Shown: piece after piece, positions 48,461 through 57,545 of the stretch
Layout: every line of letters starts with the position of its first letter
Numbering within the stretch: position 1 is the first letter of the stretch
Assembly: GCF_014117325.1 (NCBI RefSeq)
Contig: NZ_CP059732.1
Span: 8,445,501-8,509,500 of the forward strand
DNA from: Spirosoma foliorum
GTDB taxonomy: Bacteria; Bacteroidota; Bacteroidia; Cytophagales; Spirosomataceae
Reading direction: 5' to 3'
Length of the DNA stretch: 64,000 nt
The notes under the pieces: generated by a model
The model's input: only the letters and a program-made list of their open reading frames with translations
The model's database searches: none
Told to the model about the DNA's origin: nothing
Position numbers and translations under genes: made by a program

Positions 48461-50143
48461 ATGAAAAATCGCCTTTTTACGGCACTTTTTGCTACCCTGA
48501 GCCTGGTAATGAATCTTTCTGTTTCCGCTCAGACTACGCTGGTCAATCCAATTCTGACCGGTTTTTACCCCGACCCCAGTATCGTGAAGGTTGGCCCGGA
48601 TTACTACCTGGTCAATTCGACCTTCTCCTATTTCCCCGGTCTTCCGATCATGCATAGCAAAGACCTGAAAAACTGGAAGCAAATCGGCAATGTGATCGAC
48701 CGTCCCGAACAAATGGATTTCATGGGCGAACGGCTAACCCGCGGGTTATTTGCACCGGGTATTAGTTATTCCAAGGGAACGTTCTACGTTACCTGCACCG
48801 ACATCGACCACGACGGTAATTTTGTTGTTACGGCTAAAAATCCCGCTGGCCCCTGGAGCAATCCCGTTAAAATTCCGCAGGTTAAAGGGATTGACCCATC
48901 CATCTATTTTGATGAAAGTACCGACAAAGCGTACATCATCTACAATAGCGACGCCCCTGACCGCAAGCCGCTCTATTCCGGCCACCGGACGATCCGTATG
49001 TATGAATTTGACCCGGTGAAGCTGACCGTTATTGGCGACGAAAAACAGCTCGTCAACGGGGGAGTGGATCTGTCGAAAAAGCCCGTCTGGATTGAAGGGC
49101 CGCACATTCTGAAACGGAACGGCTGGTATTACCTCTACGCGGCTGAGGGGGGTACGTCGGTCAATCACTCCGAAGTGGTGCTACGAAGCAAAGACGTCTG
49201 GGGTCCTTACGTACCGTTTGAAGGAAATCCGATCCTGACACAGCGTGAGCTGCCTGCCGACCGGAAAGACGCCATCACCTCAGCCGGGCATGCGCAATTC
49301 GTGGAAGGCCCCGATGGCAACTGGTATTCTATTTTTCTGGCCGTCAGACCCTACGAGGGCGATTATTACAATACAGGTCGCGAAACCTTTATTGCACCCT
49401 TGACCTGGAAAGACGACTGGCCGATGATCGAGCATGGCGAGAAGGCCATTGCGTATAGCTACCCTGTTAACTACAAGGAAATTAAACAAAAGGGGGCGTT
49501 TCCGCAATCGGGCAATTTCGCTTATACGATGACCTTCGACAACGAACTTGACCCGTCGCTTTTGTTCCTGAGGACTCATGATAAAAATTCATATTCACTC
49601 TCGAAGAAGGAAGGACTGACGCTGAAACTGAAGCCCGAAACGATTATGGAAATGGGCAATCCGGCCTTCATCGGAAAACGCCAGCAGCACCTCAACAGCA
49701 CCGCCGAAACGGAACTGACGTTTACACCAAAATCGGACAAGGAAAAAGCGGGTTTGGTGATTTTACAGGACGAAGGCCATTTCTATTTCCTGTGTAAATC
49801 GAAGGCACAGGATAAAGAGGTACTGCAACTGTATAAGAGCATTCCTAAAGAGAAGACAATGGAATTGCTAGCCGTAGTGCCCCTTACTACTAAAGCGGGC
49901 AAAGTGGGGTTACGTATCGTATCGCAGGGGGATACCTATAGCTTTTATACATCAACTGATGCAAAAAACTGGAGCCTTCTGAAAGACAAAGTAGATGGTA
50001 AATTCCTGAGTACCAAAGTGTCGGGGGGCTTCATCGGTTGTGTGTACGGGTTGTACGCCACCTCGTCGGGAGAAGCGAGTACGAATTCGGCGTCGTTCCA
50101 GTACCTCAAGTACGCGGGTGATGATCCGATGTTGAGGAAGTAG
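48461..50143 (+). CDS. GH43 beta-xylosidase / alpha-L-arabinofuranosidase
   Basis: A 560-residue secreted enzyme (signal peptide about 1-24, ending SVSAQ). The five-bladed propeller has the GH43 catalytic triad: Asp38 in FYPDPSIV (base), Asp145 in GIDPSIYFD (pKa modulator) and Glu212 in WIEGPHILKRNGWYYL (acid). A C-terminal beta-sandwich of the GH43_C2 type follows from about residue 355 (LDPSLLFLRTHDKNSYSLSK). The overall look fits the subfamily of xylosidases and arabinofuranosidases acting on arabinoxylan. It follows GH95 across a hairpin element. A lipidation site is not evident, so it may be periplasmic. The exact substrate remains a choice between xylose and arabinose linkages. Confidence 0.92.
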   Translation: MKNRLFTALFATLSLVMNLSVSAQTTLVNPILTGFYPDPSIVKVGPDYYLVNSTFSYFPGLPIMHSKDLKNWKQIGNVIDRPEQMDFMGERLTRGLFAPGISYSKGTFYVTCTDIDHDGNFVVTAKNPAGPWSNPVKIPQVKGIDPSIYFDESTDKAYIIYNSDAPDRKPLYSGHRTIRMYEFDPVKLTVIGDEKQLVNGGVDLSKKPVWIEGPHILKRNGWYYLYAAEGGTSVNHSEVVLRSKDVWGPYVPFEGNPILTQRELPADRKDAITSAGHAQFVEGPDGNWYSIFLAVRPYEGDYYNTGRETFIAPLTWKDDWPMIEHGEKAIAYSYPVNYKEIKQKGAFPQSGNFAYTMTFDNELDPSLLFLRTHDKNSYSLSKKEGLTLKLKPETIMEMGNPAFIGKRQQHLNSTAETELTFTPKSDKEKAGLVILQDEGHFYFLCKSKAQDKEVLQLYKSIPKEKTMELLAVVPLTTKAGKVGLRIVSQGDTYSFYTSTDAKNWSLLKDKVDGKFLSTKVSGGFIGCVYGLYATSSGEASTNSASFQYLKYAGDDPMLRK

Positions 50144-50153
50144 GTAGTTGTTT

Positions 50154-50235
50154 TTTTTGTCATCCCGACGATAGGAGGGATCTTCGGCAACTGGTTATTT
50201 ACCGAAGATCCCTCCTATCATCGGGATGACAAAAA
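50154..50235. repeat. Long hairpin, TCATCCCGACG family, copy 2
   Basis: Arms at 50154-50187 and 50202-50235 with a single mismatch enclose a 14-nt loop. They lie 11 bp after the GH43 stop. A degenerate half-copy follows at about 50292-50326. Confidence 0.85.
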
Positions 50236-50347
50236 GCTAGTCTAATTCTATTCGTAAATCCTCCATAATTCACGTTAATAAAGCACCTGTTACCGAAGCT
50301 CCTTCCTAACGTCAGGATGACAAAAAACGAGACTAAAAACCCGAAGA

Positions 50348-50659
50348 ATGTATTACATGAGCGACTATGCTTTCTATGTCTACATCGTTACCAACCCTGA
50401 AAAAACGGTGCTATATACGGGCATGACGAACGATCTGATCAGGCGGCTAGAGGAGCATTATGAGTCACGCGGGCAACCGGAAAAGTTTGCGGGTAAGTAC
50501 TACTGTCACCGGCTAATTTATTGAGAGCACCACCGGTACGTTCGTAACGCGATCATGTGTGAAAAGGAGATCAAAGGTTGGCGGAGAGAAAAGAAAATGG
50601 AATTAATCAATTCAATAAATCCCGAATGGCGCTTTCTAAACGATGAAATTCAGTCATGA
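50348..50659 (+). pseudogene. GIY-YIG nuclease family gene interrupted by an in-frame TGA
   Basis: Translation from 50348 gives MYYMSDYAFYVYIVTNPEKT, then LYTGMTNDLIRRLEEHYESR and YCHRLIY. A TGA stop (50522-50524) interrupts, and the frame then continues to a normal stop at 50659 with RNAIMCEKEIKGWRREKKME and NPEWRFLND. The VYI...YTG pair and the REKKIKGWRR-type ending are those of small GIY-YIG proteins of about 85-105 residues. One base change of a Trp or other codon to TGA therefore breaks the gene. It lies between two hairpin repeats inside a glycan locus, where it does not belong functionally. Confidence 0.85.
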
Positions 50660-50701
50660 AACGATGACTATTCTTTATCATCCGTTTTTTGTCCTCCATC
50701 G

Positions 50702-50792
50702 TTTTTGTCATCCCGACGATAGGAGGGATCTTCGGGTGAGTCAATAAAATTCGTCAGTACCGAAGATCCCTCCTATCGTCGGGATGACAAAA
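50702..50792. repeat. Long hairpin, TCATCCCGACG family, copy 3
   Basis: Arms at 50702-50735 and 50760-50792 flank a 24-nt loop. It lies 43 bp after the broken GIY-YIG gene and 45 bp before the TTG start of the next enzyme gene. Together with copy 2 it brackets the GIY-YIG remnant. Confidence 0.85.
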
Positions 50793-50837
50793 GACGGAAT
50801 GGCAAAAAAATACTCAAGAGTTTAACCAGGTTTCTCA

Positions 50838-53123
50838 TTGAAAACAAGCACATTCTATATCGTAACCTTACTGCTGCTCAGCATTTCGGCGCTGGCGCAG
50901 ATGCAGTCATTTCCCTTGCAGGAAGTCAGACTGACGAAGGGGGCATTCAAAAACGCGCAGGATGTTGACCTTAAGTATATCCTGGCCCTAAACCCCGATA
51001 AGCTGCTGGCACCCTACCTGATCGATGCGGGCTTGCCCCTGAAAGTCGAGCGTTATGGGAACTGGGAGAGTTCGGGCCTGGATGGGCACATCGGCGGGCA
51101 TTATCTGTCGGCATTGGCCATGATGTATGCCTCAACGGGTAATGCCGAACTCAAAAGGCGTCTGGACTACATGATTTCGGAACTGGCTCGTTGTCAGGTC
51201 AAAAACGGAAACGGCTATGTAGGGGGCATTCCACAGGGAAAGCTCTTTTGGGAGCGTATTCACAAAGGTGATATCGACGGAAGCAGTTTCGGGCTAAATA
51301 ATACGTGGGTACCGCTGTACAATATCCACAAGCTTTTTGCGGGGTTACGGGATGCCTACGAATACGCCGGAAATCAACAGGCCAAACACGTACTGACTGG
51401 CCTGGGCGACTGGTTTATCGACCTCATCAAGCCCCTCTCCGACGATCAGATTCAGCAGGTGCTGCGTACCGAGCATGGTGGCATCAACGAAACCTTTGCC
51501 GATTTATACATCCTGACGAAGGACAAAAAATACCTCGAAACCGCGCAGCGGCTGTCGCACCGTGCGTTGCTGAATCCGCTACTGGAAAAACAGGATAAGC
51601 TGACGGGACTTCACGCTAATACGCAGATTCCGAAAGTGATTGGCTACGAAAAAATAGCCATGCTCACGGGCAATACGGACTGGTCTGATGCGGCTCAGTA
51701 TTTCTGGCAGAATGTCTCGCAGAAACGGAGTGTAGCGTTTGGTGGCAACAGCGTGCGGGAGCATTTTAATCCGACCAACGATTTCAGCCGGATGCTCAGG
51801 TCGAATCAGGGACCTGAAACCTGCAATTCATTTAACATGCTTCGGCTGAGTAAAGCCCTGTTTCTGGATAAGGCCGATCCGGGCTACCTGGACTTTTATG
51901 AACGGACGCTGTACAACCATATTCTATCGACGCAGCACCCTGAAAAAGGCGGGTTCGTTTATTTTACGCCTATTCGTCCCAATCATTACCGGGTGTATTC
52001 GCAGCCCGAAACCAGCATGTGGTGCTGTGTGGGATCGGGGCTGGAAAATCACACTAAATACGGTGAACTGATTTATAGCCATTCGGCCAACGACCTGTTT
52101 GTCAATCTGTTTATCCCCTCCACGCTGGACTGGAAAGAAAAGGGGATTCAACTCAGCCAAACTACCGGCTTCCCCTACAAAAATGAAACGGAACTGGCCC
52201 TGACGTTAAAAAAGCCGCAGGTCTTTTCGGTTCACATTCGCTATCCGAAATGGGCCGGGAATTTTACCGTTCTGGTCAATGGGAAGCCGCAAAACGTAGT
52301 GGGCGAGCCGTCTGCCTACGCAACCATCAACCGAACATGGAAAACCGGCGATAAACTGACCGTTCGTTTCACAACGTCTACTCAGCTGGAGTATTTGCCC
52401 GATGGCTCCAACTGGGCCGCTTTCGTGCACGGCCCCATTGTTCTGGCCGCTAAAACATCGACCGATGATCTGACCGGACTTTTTGCCGACGATAGCCGGA
52501 TGGGGCATGAAACGAAGGGAAAACTTTATCCCCTCGACAACGCCTACGCGCTCATTGGCAATGCGGATACGTATCGGTCAAAAATCAAGCCTGTCGACGG
52601 GCTGACATTTCGCCTGGATTCATTGACGCTGCAACCGTTTTATGAACTACACGATGCCCGCTATCAGATGTATTTTCAGACGTTTACACCGGCGGCATAC
52701 AACGAACAGAAAGCCCGGCTAAAGCAGCAGGAAGCAGAAGCGTTGGCGATTGAAGCAAAAACAGTCGATAAGGTCAATTGTGGTGAACAGCAGCCCGAAG
52801 TCGATCACGCCTACAAAGGCGAAAAAAGTGAATCGGGTTATGATGATGAGCGGTTCTGGAGACGTACCCGTTCCTTCATTTCGTATGAGTTACAGAACCG
52901 AAATCGGGCGGGTAAATTTCTTGCTATCAGTGCTTTAGATGCTATAAAGACAGATAATGTCCGTTTCCTTCTTAATGGTAAGCCTGCTGAAATAATTTCC
53001 AGTGAGGATAAGACCATTCGATTAAAAGCGGTTGATGATGAAGTGGTTACGCTAAAAATCGTTGCTCAGGACGGTATAAACACACCCAGGTTTTCTCAAA
53101 TCAGACTTTTAAATCACGACTAG
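50838..53123 (+). CDS. GH127/GH146 beta-L-arabinofuranosidase (DUF1680)
   Basis: A 761-residue enzyme from a TTG start codon, with a signal peptide (LKTSTFYIVTLLLLSISALA). The (alpha/alpha)6 domain carries the zinc-site and nucleophile residues: Glu327 and Cys329 in GPETCNSFNML and the pair Cys396-Cys397 in MWCCVGSG, equivalent to E338, C340, C417 and C418 of Bifidobacterium HypBA1. A second beta-sandwich and a C-terminal tail of the DUF4986 style (about 640-761) follow. The enzyme retains configuration and releases L-arabinofuranose from beta linkages as in extensin or rhamnogalacturonan II. In this locus it probably trims arabinose-rich side chains. No ATG lies near a suitable place, so TTG is the likely start. 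Confidence 0.9.
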   Translation: MKTSTFYIVTLLLLSISALAQMQSFPLQEVRLTKGAFKNAQDVDLKYILALNPDKLLAPYLIDAGLPLKVERYGNWESSGLDGHIGGHYLSALAMMYASTGNAELKRRLDYMISELARCQVKNGNGYVGGIPQGKLFWERIHKGDIDGSSFGLNNTWVPLYNIHKLFAGLRDAYEYAGNQQAKHVLTGLGDWFIDLIKPLSDDQIQQVLRTEHGGINETFADLYILTKDKKYLETAQRLSHRALLNPLLEKQDKLTGLHANTQIPKVIGYEKIAMLTGNTDWSDAAQYFWQNVSQKRSVAFGGNSVREHFNPTNDFSRMLRSNQGPETCNSFNMLRLSKALFLDKADPGYLDFYERTLYNHILSTQHPEKGGFVYFTPIRPNHYRVYSQPETSMWCCVGSGLENHTKYGELIYSHSANDLFVNLFIPSTLDWKEKGIQLSQTTGFPYKNETELALTLKKPQVFSVHIRYPKWAGNFTVLVNGKPQNVVGEPSAYATINRTWKTGDKLTVRFTTSTQLEYLPDGSNWAAFVHGPIVLAAKTSTDDLTGLFADDSRMGHETKGKLYPLDNAYALIGNADTYRSKIKPVDGLTFRLDSLTLQPFYELHDARYQMYFQTFTPAAYNEQKARLKQQEAEALAIEAKTVDKVNCGEQQPEVDHAYKGEKSESGYDDERFWRRTRSFISYELQNRNRAGKFLAISALDAIKTDNVRFLLNGKPAEIISSEDKTIRLKAVDDEVVTLKIVAQDGINTPRFSQIRLLNHD

Positions 53124-53209
53124 ATGATTCATTCCAGTACGGTTAGAAAGAGAGGATAATTTTTGCTAATTTAAAAAGTGTCAAATTAACACTATTACCA
53201 ATAACACCT

Positions 53210-53731
53210 ATGTGCTCAGTAATTTTCAACGTACGTCTATTGACGTTAGGGCTCCTAATGAGTTTGACTACGTATGCCCAATCAAACTTCACCAGCAAAG
53301 TCATTGGCGTAGGCGTCGTTGTCGCTGATCTCGACCGCTCGCTGGACTTCTACGTCAATGGCATCGGTATGGTCAAAACGGGCAGCTTCACCATCAACGA
53401 AGATTTTGGCAAACGCTCCGGCCTGACCAATGGCACAGCTACAAACGTGACCATTCTGAAACTTGAAAACAGCCCCGAAGCCACCGACTGGAAGTTGATG
53501 AGTTTTGGCAGTAAACCTTCGCATCCAAAACCCAAACACATTCAGGATGATACGGGAATGCAGTACATCACCATTCAGGTAAAAGCGCTGAAGCCCATTA
53601 TTGACCGATTGACCCAACTGAAGGTGCCGTTTCTGGGAAGCACACCGACGCCGTTGAACGCGAAAGCGCACTTTGTATTCGTGCAGGACCCCGACGGCAA
53701 TTTCATTGAACTGATTGGACCGCTCGACTAA
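53210..53731 (+). CDS. Exported VOC/glyoxalase-fold protein
   Basis: A 173-residue protein with a signal peptide (RLLTLGLLMSLTTYAQ) followed by a single VOC domain: VIGVGVVVADLDRSLDFYVN, then KPKHIQDDTGMQYITIQVKA and FVFVQDPDGNFIELIG, with metal-ligand candidates at the Gln/His and final Glu positions. Most VOC proteins are cytoplasmic metalloenzymes or binding proteins; an exported member within a glycan locus is unusual. Its role is unknown. It follows the GH127/146 gene by 86 bp and precedes the broken GH43 gene. Confidence 0.85.
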   Translation: MCSVIFNVRLLTLGLLMSLTTYAQSNFTSKVIGVGVVVADLDRSLDFYVNGIGMVKTGSFTINEDFGKRSGLTNGTATNVTILKLENSPEATDWKLMSFGSKPSHPKPKHIQDDTGMQYITIQVKALKPIIDRLTQLKVPFLGSTPTPLNAKAHFVFVQDPDGNFIELIGPLD

Positions 53732-53809
53732 GCGAATTTTTATCACGTTTTTCTGTCCTTGGAATGACAAAAAAAAGATGACAGAAGTAGTTACTAATAA
53801 GGTACTTGC

Positions 53810-55385
53810 ATGAAAATACCCCTTTTTCGTTCTGGTTTGCTGGTGGTTTGGCTTCTGCTGACGCAGTTTTCGGCAAACGCACAAACCGCCCGGAACCCGA
53901 TCATTTTCGCTGATGTACCCGACATGGCCATGATTCGGGTGGGCAATACCTATTACATGAGCAGCACGACCATGCACCTAAGTCCGGGCTTGCCAATCAT
54001 GAAATCGAAAGACCTGGTCAACTGGGAGCTGGTCGGCTACGCCTACGATACACTGGCCAGTGTCGATGCCCTGAACCTGACCAACGGCAAAAGCACCTAC
54101 GGTCGGGGCTCCTGGGCCAGTAGTCTGCGCTACCACAACGGCACGTATTATGCGACCACGTTTGCCCAAACTACCGGAAAAACTTACATCTATACCACCA
54201 AAAATATCGAAAAAGGCCCCTGGAAAGAAGTCTCTTTTAAACCATCGTACCACGATCACAGCCTGTTTTTTGATGACGACGGCCGAACGTATCTGATCTA
54301 CGGCGCGGGTAAACTCAACATCCTCGAACTCAATGCCGATGCGTCAGGCGTAAAGCCCGGTACGACCGAGCAGGTTCTGATCGAAAACGCCAGCACGCCA
54401 TCCGGTACGGGTGGGGGCTTACCCGCAGAAGGATCACAATTGTTCAAGGTAAAGGGCAAGTATTACCTGTTCAACATCACCTGGCCCAAAGGCGGAATGC
54501 GAACGGTGGTGATTCACCGTGCCGATAAACTTACTGGTCCCTGGGAGGGCCGAATCGGACTTCAGGATTTGGGCGTAGCACAGGGGGGGGCTGATCGATA
54601 CACCTGATGGAAAATGGTACGCCTATCTCTTTCGTGATTTCGGGGGAGTTGGGCGTATTCCGTATCTGGTGCCGGTGACCTGGGAAGACGGTTGGCCGGT
54701 GTTGGGCGTTGGTGGCAAAGTTCCGGAAACCCTCGACCTGCCCGCCAGCAAAGGCCTGATCCCCGGTATTGTCGCTTCTGACGAATTCACCCGCAAAAAA
54801 GGCGACCCCGCGTTACCATTAGTATGGCAATGGAATCATAATCCCGACAACAAACTTTGGTCGGTCAGTGATCGAAAAGGCTATTTACGGCTGAAAACGG
54901 GACGAATCGATACGTCGTTTGTAATGGCCCGGAATACCCTTACCCAGCGTACTATTGGCCCGGAATCATCGGGGGCTACCGCACTGGACGTATCGAATCT
55001 GAAAGACGGTGATTTTGCGGGGTTGAGCCTGTTGCAGAAGAATTATGGTCTGGTGGGTGTGAAAGCCGAATCAGGCAGCAAGTCAATCGTCATGGTCAGC
55101 GCACGTTCGGGCAAACCTGTTGAGGTACAACGGGTGCCGTTGAGCCAGAAGACGGTTTATCTGAAAGCTGAGTGCGACTTCAACGACCGTAAAGACACGG
55201 CGAATTTCTTTTACAGCCTGGATGGTAAAACCTGGACACGTATCGGCGAGCCGCTGAAGATGCCTTACACCATTCCACACTTTATGGGCTACCGGTTTGG
55301 TCTGTTCAATTACGCCACCCAGCAAACAGGCGGTTTTGCCGACTTCGATTATTTCCGAATTACCGATCAGGCTGCCGAGAAATAA
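53810..55385 (+). pseudogene. GH43 enzyme gene split by a one-base insertion in a G8 tract
   Basis: The first frame (53810-54607) encodes a signal peptide, then a GH43 propeller with Asp38 (ADVPDMAMI), YHDHSLFFDDDG and Glu in LPAEGSQLFKVKGKYYL, ending abruptly in QGGADRYT. The frame resumes after the G8 run (54583-54590). Reading across with seven Gs restores LQDLGVAQGGLIDTPDGKWY, YLFRDFGG and GRIPYLVPVTWEDGW, continuing to a sandwich domain ending at 55385. One extra G thus breaks an enzyme of about 525 residues, related to GH43 beta-xylosidase/arabinofuranosidases. It may be a sequencing artefact, a true mutation, or a phase-variable switch. The 3' half would be a separate frame from 54669 only if re-initiated. 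Confidence 0.85.
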
Positions 55386-55467
55386 GGAAGGAGAGTAAGG
55401 TAAATATTTCTTGTTAAGCTATATGAATTTCTGGTTACAAGTGGATTATCGAAAATACGCTGCGTTG

Positions 55468-55558
55468 TTTTTGTCATCCCGACGCCAGGAGGGATCTTCG
55501 GTAAACGTGTAGTTGGGGTCTCTACCGAAGATCCCTCCTGGCGTCGGGATGACAAAAA
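55468..55558. repeat. Long hairpin, TCATCCCGACG family, copy 4
   Basis: Perfect arms at 55468-55501 and 55525-55558 with variant core GACGCCAGGAGGG/CCCTCCTGGCGTC, where both arms carry the compensating change. It lies 85 bp after the split GH43 gene. Confidence 0.88.
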
Positions 55559-55611
55559 AATACTGATGAGACAAAAGTTTAAACATGTTCTAAGGCAACG
55601 AAGAAATGTAG

Positions 55612-56484
<873 letters not shown>

Positions 56485-56544
56485 GATGACCGTGCGTTTT
56501 GTCATGCTGACGAAGCCGCGTTAGAACAAATTGGATTTCTTTAT

Positions 56545-57465
56545 ATGAAGCGTTTAAATTCAATAAATAAAGTCATTTGGGCCGCACCAGCCATCTGGTT
56601 GCTGGCAGCCCCCTTTGCCGCAAACGCTCAGGAGGTTATACCACTGTACCTTGCCGAGATTCCAAATTCGAAAGTCTCTGATATACAGGAGTCAGGGGCG
56701 GCAACGGGTGTCTTGAAGGGAATTACTAACCCGACACTTGAGTATTACAAACCCAATCCCGCCAAAGCGTCGGGCACGGCGGTCGTTATCATTCCCGGCG
56801 GAGGGTATGGCGTCGTGGTGTATCAGGGGGAAGGCATAACTATCGCCAGGGCTTTTGCCGAGAAAGGTGTGGCAGCTTTCATCCTGAAATACCGCTTGCC
56901 CAGCGATGCCATCATGCCCGACAAGAAAATTGGCCCGTTGCAGGATGCCCAGCAAGCAATAAAGCAGGTTCGCGAAAATGCTGAAAAGTGGGGTGTCGAT
57001 AAAGCTAAAATCGGTGTAATCGGTTTTTCGGCGGGCGGGCATCTGGCGTCGACGGCGGCTACGCATTTTGAAAAGTCGTATATCGAAAACAGTCAGAATA
57101 CCAGCCTGCGCCCCGATTTTCAGATTCTGGTCTATCCGGTCATTAGTATGCTGGACAGCCTGACACACGGAGGTTCTCACGATAACCTGCTGGGAAAAAA
57201 TCCGTCGCAGCAGGACGTTGAGCTATTCTCCAACGAGTTGCAGGTTCGGGCCAATACGCCACCTACCTACCTGACCCACGCAGCCGATGACAAACTGGTC
57301 GATGTCGACAACAGCATTGTCTATTTTGAAAAATTAAGGCATCAGAAAGTGCCGGTCGAAATGCACATCTATCCCAAAGGCGATCACGGATTCATTTTCC
57401 GTCATCCCGGTTGGATGGAGCCCCTGTTTGCGTGGATGAAACAGAATAACTGGACCAAAGAATAG
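56545..57465 (+). CDS. Alpha/beta-hydrolase fold carbohydrate esterase
   Basis: A 306-residue secreted enzyme (signal peptide about 1-28, ending AANAQ). It has the oxyanion loop PGGGYGVVVYQGEG, nucleophile Ser162 in GFSAGGHLAS, Asp in THAADDKLVDVDNS and His in GDHGFIF, giving a full triad. The arrangement resembles acetyl-xylan esterases and the bifunctional acetyl/feruloyl esterase class described from Bacteroidota loci. It lies between the SGNH esterase and GH29, in the same direction. The substrate acetyl or feruloyl group cannot be fixed from sequence. A half-copy of the hairpin family lies upstream at about 56498-56518. Confidence 0.85.
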   Translation: MKRLNSINKVIWAAPAIWLLAAPFAANAQEVIPLYLAEIPNSKVSDIQESGAATGVLKGITNPTLEYYKPNPAKASGTAVVIIPGGGYGVVVYQGEGITIARAFAEKGVAAFILKYRLPSDAIMPDKKIGPLQDAQQAIKQVRENAEKWGVDKAKIGVIGFSAGGHLASTAATHFEKSYIENSQNTSLRPDFQILVYPVISMLDSLTHGGSHDNLLGKNPSQQDVELFSNELQVRANTPPTYLTHAADDKLVDVDNSIVYFEKLRHQKVPVEMHIYPKGDHGFIFRHPGWMEPLFAWMKQNNWTKE

Positions 57466-57545
57466 CGGGTTGACTGCATAAAAACAGCCATTATGACTCG
57501 GTTCGGGATAGTTTAACCAACTCCCAGCTTAACCAAATTAGTAGA

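Noticed and set aside
50348..50521. The 58-codon GIY-YIG fragment as a functional short protein
   Set aside because: The sequence after the TGA continues the conserved GIY-YIG domain, so the product would lack its second half.
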